Below are positions 52,400 to 61,263 of a stretch of DNA of 64,000 nt, piece by piece. Where the stretch lies: assembly GCF_000972495.1 (NCBI RefSeq), contig NZ_LATM01000005.1:162468-226467 (forward strand), written 5' to 3'. The first letter of the stretch is position 1. Each line of letters opens with the position of its first letter. The translations under genes and the position numbers were made by a program. The notes below the pieces were generated by a model. It ran no database searches and was not told the origin of the DNA. It saw only the letters and a program-made list of their open reading frames with translations. Origin of the DNA: Hymenobacter terrenus. Its GTDB lineage: Bacteria > Bacteroidota > Bacteroidia > Cytophagales > Hymenobacteraceae.

Positions 52400-53020
52400 A
52401 TGAAAAACTTTCTGCTTCATTCTCGCCACCTCCTAGTGGCGCTGAGCCTGTTGCTAGCCGCTCCCACGCTGTGGAGCTGCAGTTCCGATACCACTTATAC
52501 CAAGCGGCTGCGCGAACATGAGAACCAGTTGAAAGTCATTGATGAGGATACAATCCGCAACTATTTGACCCGTACTGGTCAGCTTGACAAGGCTGTACGG
52601 ACCAACTCTGGCTTGTACGTGGTTCCGCTCATCGACGGCCCGGCCAACGGGACACCAGTTACCGCGGGCAAGCAAGTGCGTGTGAAATACGTAGGCCGAT
52701 TCCTGAGCAATGGGGCTCACCCAGGGTCGGCGGGCTACCCAGCTTCGGGCGGCAATCCGAATTTTCCTGTAGGTAGCATTTTTGATAATTCTGCCGATAA
52801 CCGCACCGAATGCGAGTGCGCCATCTTTACGGCGGGCGGCGGCACCGTTGCCGGGTTTGGCGAAGGACTCCTGCTGATGCGCAAAGGCGACCGTAAGCTA
52901 CTGCTTGTTCCCTCGCGCCTGGGCTACGGTCCCAATGGCCAAACCAATCAGTCCGGTGGCACCGTTATCCCGATGGATGCGGCGCTGTCTTTCGACGTAG
53001 AAGTTCTCGACGTTTATTAA
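52400..53020 (+). CDS. FKBP-type peptidyl-prolyl isomerase lipoprotein (FKBP 2)
   Basis: A 206-residue lipoprotein with Cys27 in the lipobox LWSC and a single FKBP domain. The domain (about 75-206) contains VRVKYVGRFLSNG, FPVGSIFDNSADNRTECECA, GGTVAGFGEGLLLMRKGDRK and LLVPSRLGYGPNGQ. Two inserted segments, including one with the closely spaced Cys-Glu-Cys, make it divergent from FKBP 1 and 4. It starts at ATG 52400, 88 bp after FKBP 1; upstream in-frame sequence is not conserved. FKBP 3 follows with no gap. Confidence 0.87.
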   Translation: MKNFLLHSRHLLVALSLLLAAPTLWSCSSDTTYTKRLREHENQLKVIDEDTIRNYLTRTGQLDKAVRTNSGLYVVPLIDGPANGTPVTAGKQVRVKYVGRFLSNGAHPGSAGYPASGGNPNFPVGSIFDNSADNRTECECAIFTAGGGTVAGFGEGLLLMRKGDRKLLLVPSRLGYGPNGQTNQSGGTVIPMDAALSFDVEVLDVY

Positions 53021-53521
53021 GTGAGGGCGGCTGTAGCTCGTAGTATAGTAGCTTGGCTTGTGGTAGTGACTGGCACTACGGCCGCCAGTGCTCAGCCTAA
53101 AATAGCCATTCCTACGGTGCCAAGTGCCCCCGCCACTGGCTCCGATACAGCGCACCTTGTTCCGCAACACACGCGGAGCGGGGTGCGCTTCGTGTTTCAT
53201 GAGCGGGGCACGGGGCCACTACCCCGGGTGGGCAGCCGCGTAGCCGTGCGCTACACCGGTTTTCTGCCAGACGGTCACGTCTTTGATGCTACGGCTGCTT
53301 CGGCGGGGCCGCTCCGGTTTCGAGTGGGGCGCGGTGAGGTTATTCCGGGCTGGGATGAGTTGCTGCTGCTGTTGCCGGCGGGTTCGCGGGTGCGGGCCTG
53401 GGTGCCAGCGGCGTTGGCCTATGGCGCGATGGGCGTGCGCGACCCCGATGATGACACCCGCTTTCTCATTCCGCCCAACACCGAGCTAGTGTTTGAGTTG
53501 CAGCTAATCAGTTTGCGCTGA
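53021..53521 (+). CDS. FKBP-type peptidyl-prolyl isomerase (FKBP 3)
   Basis: A 166-residue periplasmic isomerase with a cleavable signal peptide (ending AASAQ at about residue 25), not a lipobox. The single FKBP domain has VAVRYTGFLPDGHVFDAT, GRGEVIPGWDELLLLLPAGS and WVPAALAYGAMGVRD. The start is a GTG placed directly after the TAA of FKBP 2, so the two are translationally coupled. It is the smallest of the four cluster members. Confidence 0.87.
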   Translation: MRAAVARSIVAWLVVVTGTTAASAQPKIAIPTVPSAPATGSDTAHLVPQHTRSGVRFVFHERGTGPLPRVGSRVAVRYTGFLPDGHVFDATAASAGPLRFRVGRGEVIPGWDELLLLLPAGSRVRAWVPAALAYGAMGVRDPDDDTRFLIPPNTELVFELQLISLR

Positions 53522-53596
53522 CTTTTGTAGCCAGCAGGCACGGCCACCTACTAACTATTTATTCTCTTTCCTTTGAACTCCTACTTCTCACTTTCT

Positions 53597-54550
53597 ATGA
53601 GACAATTCCTGCTTAGTGTGGTCTGCGTGCTGTTCTTTTGTTTGCAAGTGGCCCACGCGCAGACGCCTGCGCCAGAGTTTTCGCGCCTACCCACCGGCAC
53701 AGAGTATCGATTGTTCCGCAAAGACGCTACGGGCCGCTACCAGCCACGCACGTTGGCACCCACCGATGCTCCCTACACCAGCCGTGCCGGGCAAGTGCTC
53801 ACCGTGTTTATGGAATTTCGCACGGGCCGCGACTCCGTACTTATGAATTCGCGGCTTATGCAACCTACGCCCCAGCCGATTTTGCTGCCCACCCAAACCA
53901 GCCCTGGCAGCATGGAAGAGGCCATGGGTCTACTGCTGCCCGGTGATAGCGCCGTATTCCGCTTCCCAGCCGATACGGTGTTTGCCAAAAGCTTTCGCCA
54001 GCCCGTGCCACCCTTCATTCGCAAGAGCGGCAACACCTTGCTGGTGCTAGCCAGCGCCCGCGAGTTGCTGACGATGGACGAAATGAAGACGCGGCAGGAG
54101 AAGCTGCAAGCCGAAGCTACCAAGAAGACCCAGGCGATGGCCGCCGGCCAAACCTTAAAAGACGCTGCCAAAATACAAGCTTACCTGAAAAAGAATAAGC
54201 TAGTAGCTAAAAAGACGACTGGTGGTACCTATTACATTGTGACTCGCCCCGGCAAGGGCCTACCACCTAAAAAAGGCCAAACCGTGCGGGTGCTCTACCG
54301 GGGTACAGTGCTGGCCACGGGCAAAGAATTCGACTCTTCGGCCAAGCACGGCAACGAGCCTATCGCCTTCCCGCTGGGTATGGGTCAGGTCATTCCAGGC
54401 TGGGACCAGGGCATTGCCATGCTCGCGAAAGGCAGCAAGGCGGTCCTCCTAATACCGTCACCCTTGGCCTACGGCCTCCGTGGTGCCGGCGCCGATATAC
54501 CTGCCAATGCGGTACTTCGCTTCGAAGTAGAGTTGGTAGATTTCAAATAG
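53597..54550 (+). CDS. FKBP-type peptidyl-prolyl isomerase (FKBP 4)
   Basis: A 317-residue exported isomerase, paralogous to FKBP 1: degenerate N-terminal FKBP-like domain (TGTEYRLFRKDATGRYQ, FRTGRDSVLMNSRLM), a helical linker (MDEMKTRQEKLQAEATKK), and a canonical C-terminal FKBP domain (VRVLYRGTVLATGKEFDSSA, GMGQVIPGWDQGIAML, LIPSPLAYGLRGAGADIP). Unlike FKBP 1 it has an ordinary signal peptide (MRQFLLSVVCVLFFCLQVAH) without a lipobox Cys. ATG 53597 is preferred over TTG 53573. Its last codons and stop form one arm of a long hairpin. Confidence 0.9.
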   Translation: MRQFLLSVVCVLFFCLQVAHAQTPAPEFSRLPTGTEYRLFRKDATGRYQPRTLAPTDAPYTSRAGQVLTVFMEFRTGRDSVLMNSRLMQPTPQPILLPTQTSPGSMEEAMGLLLPGDSAVFRFPADTVFAKSFRQPVPPFIRKSGNTLLVLASARELLTMDEMKTRQEKLQAEATKKTQAMAAGQTLKDAAKIQAYLKKNKLVAKKTTGGTYYIVTRPGKGLPPKKGQTVRVLYRGTVLATGKEFDSSAKHGNEPIAFPLGMGQVIPGWDQGIAMLAKGSKAVLLIPSPLAYGLRGAGADIPANAVLRFEVELVDFK

Positions 54551-54595
54551 TTTAGGCAATACTACCGACCTAAGCTATTTGAAATCTACCAACTC
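54530..54595. terminator. Long hairpin overlapping the end of FKBP 4
   Basis: Arms 54530-54556 and 54569-54595 (27 bp, one mismatch) surround a 12-nt loop. The left arm includes the last six codons and the stop codon of FKBP 4; the right arm is their inverted copy in the gap before recO. It may end both convergent genes although it lacks a typical T-run. Confidence 0.75.
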
Positions 54596-54610
54596 CATAA
54601 ATTAAGCCGA

Positions 54611-55333
54611 CTACTCTGCCAGCACCTGCGAAAGAATTTCAAGCGAGCGAATGTCGCCAAGCTGCTCGACGTGTAGTTGGTAGTAGCGGATTAGCACGTT
54701 TAATAATTCGTGCCGTACGCGGCCGTTAGGAATGGTGCTGGTAGTAGGGTCGCGCAGCAGTTCATCGAAGTAGATTTCGAACTCTCGCAGCCGCAGCGTT
54801 GCCGGACCGGTAGCTCCTCTGGTAGTGGGTGCATGCCCAGCCATAATCACTTGGTCGGTCAATTGCCCCCCGGAACTGATGCCGAAGCCCAGATAGGTGG
54901 CCAGTTGCAGCAAAAAAACCAAAGCAAAGTTCTCGGCACCCACAGTTTGCCGGTCGAAAGCCAAGATAGAATCGTGGAGAAACTGGAAGAGTGGTTCGTT
55001 TTGCTCCTCTTCACGCACAGCCCGCCCCACCACTTCCGAGAGAAACAAGACTACGCTACTCTTCTGTACCTCGTAGGGTAGCGTGATGAATGGCTCGGAG
55101 CAGCGAAATTCCGACAACCGGGTGAGGCCGCCACTACCCCGGGCCACGTAGGCCACCAGATCGAGCAGCGTAAATGGCTGAAATAAAGCAATGCGCCCCG
55201 GCGGCTTAGCCTTCCGCACGCCGTTCACTACATAGCTCTGCACCCCCAGCCGCTCGGTATAAATACGTGCGATGATGCTTGTTTCACGGTATTTTAAGTA
55301 ACTTAAGACAATTCCTCGGGTCTTTATCAGCAT
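54611..55333 (-). CDS. recO: DNA repair protein RecO
   Basis: RecO works with RecR to load RecA on gaps in DNA. The 240-residue protein starts with the OB-fold signature MLIKTRGIVLSYLKYRETS and continues VYVVNGVRKAKP-like (SYVVNGVRKAKPPGRIALF). The four-cysteine zinc motif present in many RecO proteins is absent; this is also true of other Bacteroidota RecO as far as I know. It starts at ATG 55333 and lies downstream of porZ on the same strand, with a long hairpin between. Confidence 0.9.
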   Translation of the reverse strand: MLIKTRGIVLSYLKYRETSIIARIYTERLGVQSYVVNGVRKAKPPGRIALFQPFTLLDLVAYVARGSGGLTRLSEFRCSEPFITLPYEVQKSSVVLFLSEVVGRAVREEEQNEPLFQFLHDSILAFDRQTVGAENFALVFLLQLATYLGFGISSGGQLTDQVIMAGHAPTTRGATGPATLRLREFEIYFDELLRDPTTSTIPNGRVRHELLNVLIRYYQLHVEQLGDIRSLEILSQVLAE

Positions 55334-55344
55334 TTTTGAAAAGG

Positions 55345-55413
55345 ATGAAGCGTAAGGAATGAAGAACTATGAAGGATTACCTCTTTCATAGTTCTTCATT
55401 CCTTACGCTTCAT
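55345..55413. repeat. Long perfect hairpin between porZ and recO
   Basis: The 29-bp arms 55345-55373 and 55385-55413 are exact complements around an 11-nt loop; the right arm starts TTCATAGTTCTTCATTCC. It covers the porZ stop codon (55410-55412). In the transcript it would sit directly after porZ and 12 nt before the recO ATG. Confidence 0.85.
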
Positions 55414-57785
55414 TTGCTAAGCACGGCTACTTTGCTCACACAACCATTCTTGCCGTCAGCGTCCGACGATAGTACAAGGTAAATGCCCGAGCGGACGCGT
55501 TGTCCATTGGGGGTAGTCATATTCCAGGTAACGGTACCGCCGTTGGCAGTTGTGGCGTATACGAGGTGCCCGGCCACATCTGTAATTTTCACCGATGCGT
55601 TATTGGCCAATCCTGAGATACCTACTGTACCCGTGAAATCGGGTCGAACGGGATTGGGAAATACCGCCGTGCAACTGGGCTTTCCCTCCGTAACGGTAGC
55701 TGAGCCCCGATATGAAACCACCCCGGCAGAAGTAGCCACCCAAACCTCGCCCGTTTTATCGTTCACCTTCACATCCACAATACGGTTGGAGGGTAGTGGA
55801 CTATTTGCGGTGGTAAAGTGCAGCAGGGCCTCGTCGGCATCGGGACTGAACAGCCACAGGCCATTGTCAGTACCAAACCATTTACGGTCGGCGCCGTCTA
55901 CCGCCAACGTCCGCACCGCCTCACTAAATAAGACTGGGAAGCCCGCACCGTCACCCCGGCGTACTGTTGGCAAGGTAAAAGCAGCGCTGGGCTCAAAAGG
56001 TCCATTTGGGTCATTAAAAACGGCCACTCCCTTAATGGTAGCCACCCAGATATAGCCCCGGCGGTCTTTCACCAATTCATAAATTTGGTTGTCTGGCAAA
56101 CCCGCAGCGGTGTTGAAAAGACGTGGCGTTCTGGGCGCAGTAGTAGACGGGTCCACAACGAAAAGGCCAATGGAAGGACCACCAAGGCAGGTACCATCTG
56201 TTTTACGCGATACGGATACCCAAGCATACCCATTGTCGTCCAGGGCAATGCGTTCAAGCGCTTCCAAGCCGCATACCCATGGTATGGTCTGCCAAGTGGT
56301 AGTGGCTGGGTCGAACAGAAATAACCCCGAGTTAGGTGACTTTAGATGACGGTTGACTACCCATACCTTACCGGTAGGGTCGGCCGCAACGTCCGTAACC
56401 TCTACCCGGTCATTCTTGGCGCCAAACGTGCCAATAAGCGGGCTGCCCGTCGGGATACCTTCGCCAAATTGCCGAAACTCGCTGGGCCCTTTCCACTCCA
56501 ATAGACCGCCGCCGTTGGTACCCACATACAGGGTGCCATCTGGAGTGCGGGTGCCGCGTACGGGGCTCATCAGGTTGGGCTCTGGTGAGGTTGACCCAGG
56601 CAGCTTCGGGGGCTGAAAGTTGGTCCACTGTCCATTGGTATATTCGTAAAATCCTTCTTTTAGATAATTAGGCAGATACCGTTCTGAATAGCCGCCCGTA
56701 AAAATGTTCACTGTGTTACTACGGGCATCGGCCAAAATGCCAAAGGCCAGACTAGTAGCGGGCCCATTGGCTACATAAGCCTCATTGGCCTGGCCCGTGC
56801 GCACACGCTGCAAACCCGCCTTAGAATTAACAACATAATAGCTACCGTCGCGCGAGCGCACCGCATCCTGGGTAAAGTCACCGGCAACGGGCGGTACTAC
56901 GTTTGTTACCACACCCGCACGGTCAATACGACGCACGCCTGAATTATCATCAATAACCAACACCCCAATGCCATTGGCTCGCAGGCTACGAAACTGCGTT
57001 GAAAAGGTGTTTGGAACCACCCGCCACGCCCCGGGACTACCAGTAAACTTATAGACCGACGCCCCGACGCCCCCTACCGCACTGTATACTTCGTCATCAT
57101 AAGTAGCCAGCAAACGGAAGGAAGATTGCGTGGGGTTAGCACCAGGAACTACGCGCTGTAGAGTCCAACTGCGGTAGTCAAGTAGATTGCTGGTCAATTG
57201 GCCGCGCAGCAACCCTGCCGAAGTAGCCGCATAAAGAAAGCCATTAGCAACGGTAGCATCGTACACGTCCACGATGGAACCAGCAGGCCCGATATTGCTG
57301 TACGTGTCGCTGATTTCGAACTTGGTCAAATCAACTGCTATCAGACCGAAGCTTGTCGATACGTAAGCCTTGCCCCCTCCTATTGACACTTGGTTGATGT
57401 TTTTCCCACCCGGAATTGACTTTCGCAATACGTCACTCAGGTTGCGTATACTGCCATTTGGCCGCAAAATGTCGATGTTGCCATTGCGATAAGCCAGCAC
57501 TGTTTGCTGGGTTATCGAATCGTAGGCCAAGGCTGCTACACCAACATCGCTCAGCCCGTCGCGGCGTGAGAGCACCTGCGTGGTGTTCAAGTTCTTATCC
57601 AGAAAATAAAAACTATTCTCTGTAACCACATACACCCGGTCGCCAGCATCAGCCAAGCGCAAGGGACGATTGGTGGGCAAGTGCAGCTGCCAGTCGCCAT
57701 AGCCAGCAGTATTCTGAGCCGAAACCACACGAGCAAACAATAGCAGCCCGGCTAACCCGAGCAAACAACGGAAAAAGTAGGACAT
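55410..57785 (-). CDS. porZ: Type IX secretion protein PorZ
   Basis: PorZ is a surface protein of the T9SS attachment complex, working with PorU and PorV; in Porphyromonas it presents anionic LPS to the sortase. The 791-residue product has a signal peptide (FRCLLGLAGLLLFARVVSAQ), two seven-bladed propeller regions with blades like NSFYFLDKNLNTTQVLSRRD and two-component-regulator-type blades (YIWVATIKGVAVFNDPNG, WFGTDNGLWLFSPDAD), and a C-terminal sorting-type domain from CTAVFPNPVRPDFTG to RSGIYLVLSSDADG. The N-terminal GYGDWQLHLPTNRPLRLADAG region is typical of PorZ. Length matches. Neighbouring recO is a common arrangement in Bacteroidota. Confidence 0.88.
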   Translation of the reverse strand: MSYFFRCLLGLAGLLLFARVVSAQNTAGYGDWQLHLPTNRPLRLADAGDRVYVVTENSFYFLDKNLNTTQVLSRRDGLSDVGVAALAYDSITQQTVLAYRNGNIDILRPNGSIRNLSDVLRKSIPGGKNINQVSIGGGKAYVSTSFGLIAVDLTKFEISDTYSNIGPAGSIVDVYDATVANGFLYAATSAGLLRGQLTSNLLDYRSWTLQRVVPGANPTQSSFRLLATYDDEVYSAVGGVGASVYKFTGSPGAWRVVPNTFSTQFRSLRANGIGVLVIDDNSGVRRIDRAGVVTNVVPPVAGDFTQDAVRSRDGSYYVVNSKAGLQRVRTGQANEAYVANGPATSLAFGILADARSNTVNIFTGGYSERYLPNYLKEGFYEYTNGQWTNFQPPKLPGSTSPEPNLMSPVRGTRTPDGTLYVGTNGGGLLEWKGPSEFRQFGEGIPTGSPLIGTFGAKNDRVEVTDVAADPTGKVWVVNRHLKSPNSGLFLFDPATTTWQTIPWVCGLEALERIALDDNGYAWVSVSRKTDGTCLGGPSIGLFVVDPSTTAPRTPRLFNTAAGLPDNQIYELVKDRRGYIWVATIKGVAVFNDPNGPFEPSAAFTLPTVRRGDGAGFPVLFSEAVRTLAVDGADRKWFGTDNGLWLFSPDADEALLHFTTANSPLPSNRIVDVKVNDKTGEVWVATSAGVVSYRGSATVTEGKPSCTAVFPNPVRPDFTGTVGISGLANNASVKITDVAGHLVYATTANGGTVTWNMTTPNGQRVRSGIYLVLSSDADGKNGCVSKVAVLSK

Positions 57786-57856
57786 ATGCTTAGCAAAACA
57801 CAGTGTAAAGTAGGTAAAACCGCAAGGCTGCAGTTGCCAACGCGTAGTCCGTCCGT

Positions 57857-58483
57857 TTAGTGCGCAGCGGTTGAGCGTACCACTGGCGCCAGCGATTTAG
57901 CCTGCATGCCCTCCAGAAAACACGGCCGGCAGCGGGCTTCATACGAGTCAGTTTCCCCGAGCATAACTTGGCTTTCGCTAGCCACAATGCGATAAGAATA
58001 CGAAGCGATTTCGCCGCAGCAGACGCACACAGCGTGCACTTTGGTGACAAACTCGGCGGTTGCTAGCAGGGCGGGCATGGGCCCAAATGGGCGGCCCAGG
58101 TAATCCATGTCGAGCCCGGCCACAATGACGCGGGTGCCATTATTAGCAAGTTGCTGGCACACGTCAACCAGAGAATCGTCGAAAAACTGTCCCTCGTCGA
58201 TACCAACTACATCGGAGCCAGCCGCGAGCAAGAGAATTTCAGAAGCGATGGCTACTGGCGTGGAGCGAATGCGGGCGGCGTTATGACTCACTACATCCTC
58301 GGTATGGTAGCGAGTGTCGAGGGAGGGCTTGAAGATTTCAACATGCTGCCGGGCAATACGGGCGCGGGTGAGGCGACGAATCAATTCTTCGGTTTTACCC
58401 GAAAACATGGAGCCGCACACCACCTCAATCCAGCCTCGGTGTGGGGCGTTGTGACGGTTGCCGACGCGGGGTTCGATAAACAA
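57857..58483 (-). CDS. tdk: Thymidine kinase
   Basis: Tdk phosphorylates thymidine with ATP in nucleotide salvage. The 208-residue protein has the P-loop Gly24-to-Thr31 (GSMFSGKT), the catalytic Glu in [10 protein letters not shown], and a zinc lasso formed by CVCCGE and the C-terminal CRPC. Start: TTG at 58483 gives the family-like N-terminus [19 protein letters not shown]; the longer reading to 58549 has no conserved residues and no ATG is available. It lies 71 bp upstream of porZ on the same strand. Confidence 0.92.
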   Translation of the reverse strand: MFIEPRVGNRHNAPHRGWIEVVCGSMFSGKTEELIRRLTRARIARQHVEIFKPSLDTRYHTEDVVSHNAARIRSTPVAIASEILLLAAGSDVVGIDEGQFFDDSLVDVCQQLANNGTRVIVAGLDMDYLGRPFGPMPALLATAEFVTKVHAVCVCCGEIASYSYRIVASESQVMLGETDSYEARCRPCFLEGMQAKSLAPVVRSTAAH

Positions 58484-58651
58484 AATACAGACGGCTTGAA
58501 AACAGATTAGAACCCTAAAGTTAGGAATGAACGGCGGAGAGCGAAGCACACCGCTTGGCCAAGTTTTTAGCCTGGCTTAGCGAAAGTGCTGACTCACCTG
58601 TAGTTTCCTATTGGGCCTTTGTCAATAATTACGGCCCCTGGGCGGTAGCGT

Positions 58652-58972
58652 CTAGCTGTATTGCACATGAGGTAATTTAGTGGCTTCGGGTACACAGGCC
58701 ACTACTTCGCCCGCCGGTAGCCGAGCTTGGCACGTTAGCCGCTCGTTTGCCAGCAACCGCCCCGCAGCCCGGTAGCGCAGTTCGGCATCAGAGGGAAGGC
58801 TTAGGTTTTCCATCCCGGCGCGCACTTGCAGGCGACAGGTAGTACAGCAGCCTTTGGCGCCGCAAGCGTGCATCCAGTCGTGGCCTGCAGCTTGTAGCGC
58901 AGTCAATAGCGTAGCTCCGGGGGGCACATCGACTGCCGCGCCTGGCAAGTTTTGAATCGTTAACAGGGCCAT
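58652..58972 (-). CDS. [2Fe-2S] ferredoxin
   Basis: A 106-residue electron carrier with beta-grasp fold. Cysteines Cys37, Cys42, Cys43 and Cys46 lie in MHACGAKGCCTTCRLQV, with a fourth ligand in RLTCQARL; the extra Cys makes it ambiguous whether the pattern is C-x4-C or C-x5-C. It differs clearly from the ferredoxin at 23843. It is divergent from the gene at 59010, with only 37 bp between the two start codons. Confidence 0.87.
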   Translation of the reverse strand: MALLTIQNLPGAAVDVPPGATLLTALQAAGHDWMHACGAKGCCTTCRLQVRAGMENLSLPSDAELRYRAAGRLLANERLTCQARLPAGEVVACVPEATKLPHVQYS

Positions 58973-59009
58973 TTGTGCCTAACTTCGGCCACCGAAAACC
59001 GGCCTTTTT

Positions 59010-60203
59010 ATGAACGACAAATATAGCCTCGCTAAGTGTGCGCAATACGGGCGCCGCTTGGCCGCCCGGCTCTGCGACCAGCGCTTCGGCTCCCAGCCCA
59101 CCGCCACGCTCGATGGCCCGGCAATTCTAAATTTTACTCCGGTGCGCCAGCTCAACCTACTGGCATTACGTCAGTTACTGGGCCAGTGGCAAGCCGAAAC
59201 AGCTCGCTTGCGAAGCCCTTACTTCGACTTTGAAGCTCCTCCCGTGCAGGCAGCCTTAATGCAGTTTATGAATCTGCTGTCGCGCCATATCAGCTTGGGC
59301 CGCGCCGCCTTCGAGCCCCTGCTAGCCCAAGCGGCTGCCGACACCCTAGGCCTCGTAGCCGACCCGGCGGGCAGCTTCCAGCGGCTGCTCCTCGGCAGTA
59401 CCGAACATTTCACCCTAGCTGGCCTGCGCGATGATCTGCGCTATATTGACATAGACAAGCTTTTTTTTCAAGGCTTTATCGACAATTTACCAGCTAGCAG
59501 CGACCTCAGCCGCGACTTCCTGGCTCACCGGTTTGAGCTATATCATGCCGCCAACTATAAGGCGCACCAGCCCATGCAGCGTCTGGTAGAGGAACTGAGC
59601 GTCCTACTGCCCCTGACCACCGCCGATTTGCTCGAAGACGGTCCGGTTTCCATCGCCTCGGCGCCGACAATACCAACTATTGAGCCGGTTTCTACCACCT
59701 CCACCGCTGCCCCGGTCGCGGTTCCAACGTTTGTGGCCAACATTACCCCACAGTCTACTGCTCCCATATCAGTGGCTTCAGAAACAATCGCTGCTGCTAC
59801 ACCAGCACCGCCAGTTACCCCTGTTACTCGTCCCCTACCCGATACTGATGCGAGCAGCGTGGTGCCCTTGCACGAAAAGCTAAAAGCTGGCCAGGCCGCC
59901 GCTCCACCGCTGGCCGAGACCCTGCGTGCAACCGCTGCGCCTTCACTGGCCGAACGCACCGGGCCCAAGGTCGAGACTCTCCGCGAAGCTATTTCCATTA
60001 ACCAACGCTTTAGCTTTATTAACGAACTATTCAGTGGCGAAAACATGGAATACCACGCCGCTATTCAGCACCTCGATTCGCTACCCTCCGCCGACGAAGC
60101 TCGTGCCTATGTCACCGGCCACTTGTCGCAGCGCTACGACTGGAGCCGCAAAGAGGAGCATGTCAACAAACTTCTAAAGCTTATTGAGCGAAAATTTGCC
60201 TAG
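59010..60203 (+). CDS. Hypothetical protein with low-complexity linker
   Basis: I do not recognise a family. The 397-residue protein has no signal peptide or membrane helix and should be cytoplasmic. Residues 1-205 are mainly helical (LNLLALRQLLGQWQAETARL, LLSRHISLGRAAFEPLLAQA). Residues about 215-320 form a Pro/Thr/Ala/Val-rich linker. The last 75 residues are again compact: INQRFSFINELFSGENMEYH, then LDSLPSADEARAYV and YDWSRKEEHVNKLLKLIERKF. That C-terminal module (FINELF...W) recurs in other Bacteroidota hypothetical proteins. It starts at ATG 59010 and overlaps the next gene by 20 bp. Confidence 0.65.
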   Translation: MNDKYSLAKCAQYGRRLAARLCDQRFGSQPTATLDGPAILNFTPVRQLNLLALRQLLGQWQAETARLRSPYFDFEAPPVQAALMQFMNLLSRHISLGRAAFEPLLAQAAADTLGLVADPAGSFQRLLLGSTEHFTLAGLRDDLRYIDIDKLFFQGFIDNLPASSDLSRDFLAHRFELYHAANYKAHQPMQRLVEELSVLLPLTTADLLEDGPVSIASAPTIPTIEPVSTTSTAAPVAVPTFVANITPQSTAPISVASETIAAATPAPPVTPVTRPLPDTDASSVVPLHEKLKAGQAAAPPLAETLRATAAPSLAERTGPKVETLREAISINQRFSFINELFSGENMEYHAAIQHLDSLPSADEARAYVTGHLSQRYDWSRKEEHVNKLLKLIERKFA

Positions 60204-61263
60204 TACTGCGTCCACCTCGAGAGTGCCCACCCTTGGGAATTGGCTCCGCCACTGGTTGTTGCCGTGGCTACTAGCCGTGGGGACACTGGCCAATCTGGCC
60301 TATCCGATGTATGTGCACTTTGATTTTTCGCACTCCCCCGATACGCGCAGCTACCTGCACATGGCGGCCTGCCGTTTCGATAGTATCCGGGTAACGCACC
60401 GCTACCGTGTGCTCGTGCCCGCTGCTGCTGCCGTAGTAGCCTCCCCTATCGCCAAAATATACGGCCGTATCTGGCCCCAGCGCCCGGCGGGGCTGTGGCC
60501 GCGCCGCTTTGCTTTCTACTTGGTAAACTGCTTCTTGCTAGCTGCTGCCGGGGCGTGCTGGTTCAATGCTGCCCGCCTTACCGGAGCTTCAGCCGAGGCA
60601 GCCATCTTGGCCATGTTGGCTTTGCTCACAAGCCGCTGGGCGGAATATGCTGCGGGCCTGCCACTCACTGACAGTTTGTATTTACTGGTTTTTGGACTCG
60701 GCTATTATGCCGTTCGCCGTGGCCCTAACGGCAGTTGGGCGTTAGCAGCAGCTTTGCTGATGGGTCCGCTCGCGAAAGAATCCTTTGTATTCCTATTGCC
60801 TTGGTTGTTCTGGTTTGGCCACAAAACCTTGTCTTGGCCAAAGCAACTACTGGCAATCGCCGTAGGAATGGTCGCTCTGCTAGCTGTCCACCACCTCGTA
60901 GATAGCCGCATTGCGGCTCCCGCGACCCAATCTGTTTCTAATGCCGTAGCACATTTTGGAAACATCACCTATTCGCTAGGCCGAGCCGCCTCTCCCAAAG
61001 GCATCGGCGAGCTACTCAGCATTTTTGGGCTTTTCACTCTGATTGTTCCCATTGCTCTTTGGCTCGAAAAAAGGAATAACCAAGCTGCATCCATCTCCAT
61101 CTACGCTAGTTTAGGTTGGGCAGAAGTTGGCTTACTGGCCGTTGTAGCCGTCCATATGTTACTTTCTGGCGACTTGGGTCGCATGGGCTACCTCGCTGCA
61201 CCCGCCTTCTGCTCAGCTCTTGCGCTGGCTTTCACCTACTGGCGCCGCCTTCTTCGCGTTTGA
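60184..61263 (+). CDS. Polytopic membrane protein of unknown function
   Basis: A 359-residue protein with about nine hydrophobic helices. An N-terminal loop with HFDFSHSPDTRSYLHMAACRF, which has the Asp/Arg pattern of the first periplasmic loop in some GT-C-type glycosyltransferases, and LTDSLYLLVFGLGYYAVRRG suggest relation to lipid-linked sugar transferases or DUF2029/PMT-like proteins; this is tentative. The start is uncertain: TTG 60184 overlaps the previous gene by 20 bp, and TTG 60232 is an alternative; no ATG precedes the first helix. Its end overlaps the convergent gene by 32 bp. Confidence 0.6.
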   Translation: MSENLPSTASTSRVPTLGNWLRHWLLPWLLAVGTLANLAYPMYVHFDFSHSPDTRSYLHMAACRFDSIRVTHRYRVLVPAAAAVVASPIAKIYGRIWPQRPAGLWPRRFAFYLVNCFLLAAAGACWFNAARLTGASAEAAILAMLALLTSRWAEYAAGLPLTDSLYLLVFGLGYYAVRRGPNGSWALAAALLMGPLAKESFVFLLPWLFWFGHKTLSWPKQLLAIAVGMVALLAVHHLVDSRIAAPATQSVSNAVAHFGNITYSLGRAASPKGIGELLSIFGLFTLIVPIALWLEKRNNQAASISIYASLGWAEVGLLAVVAVHMLLSGDLGRMGYLAAPAFCSALALAFTYWRRLLRV

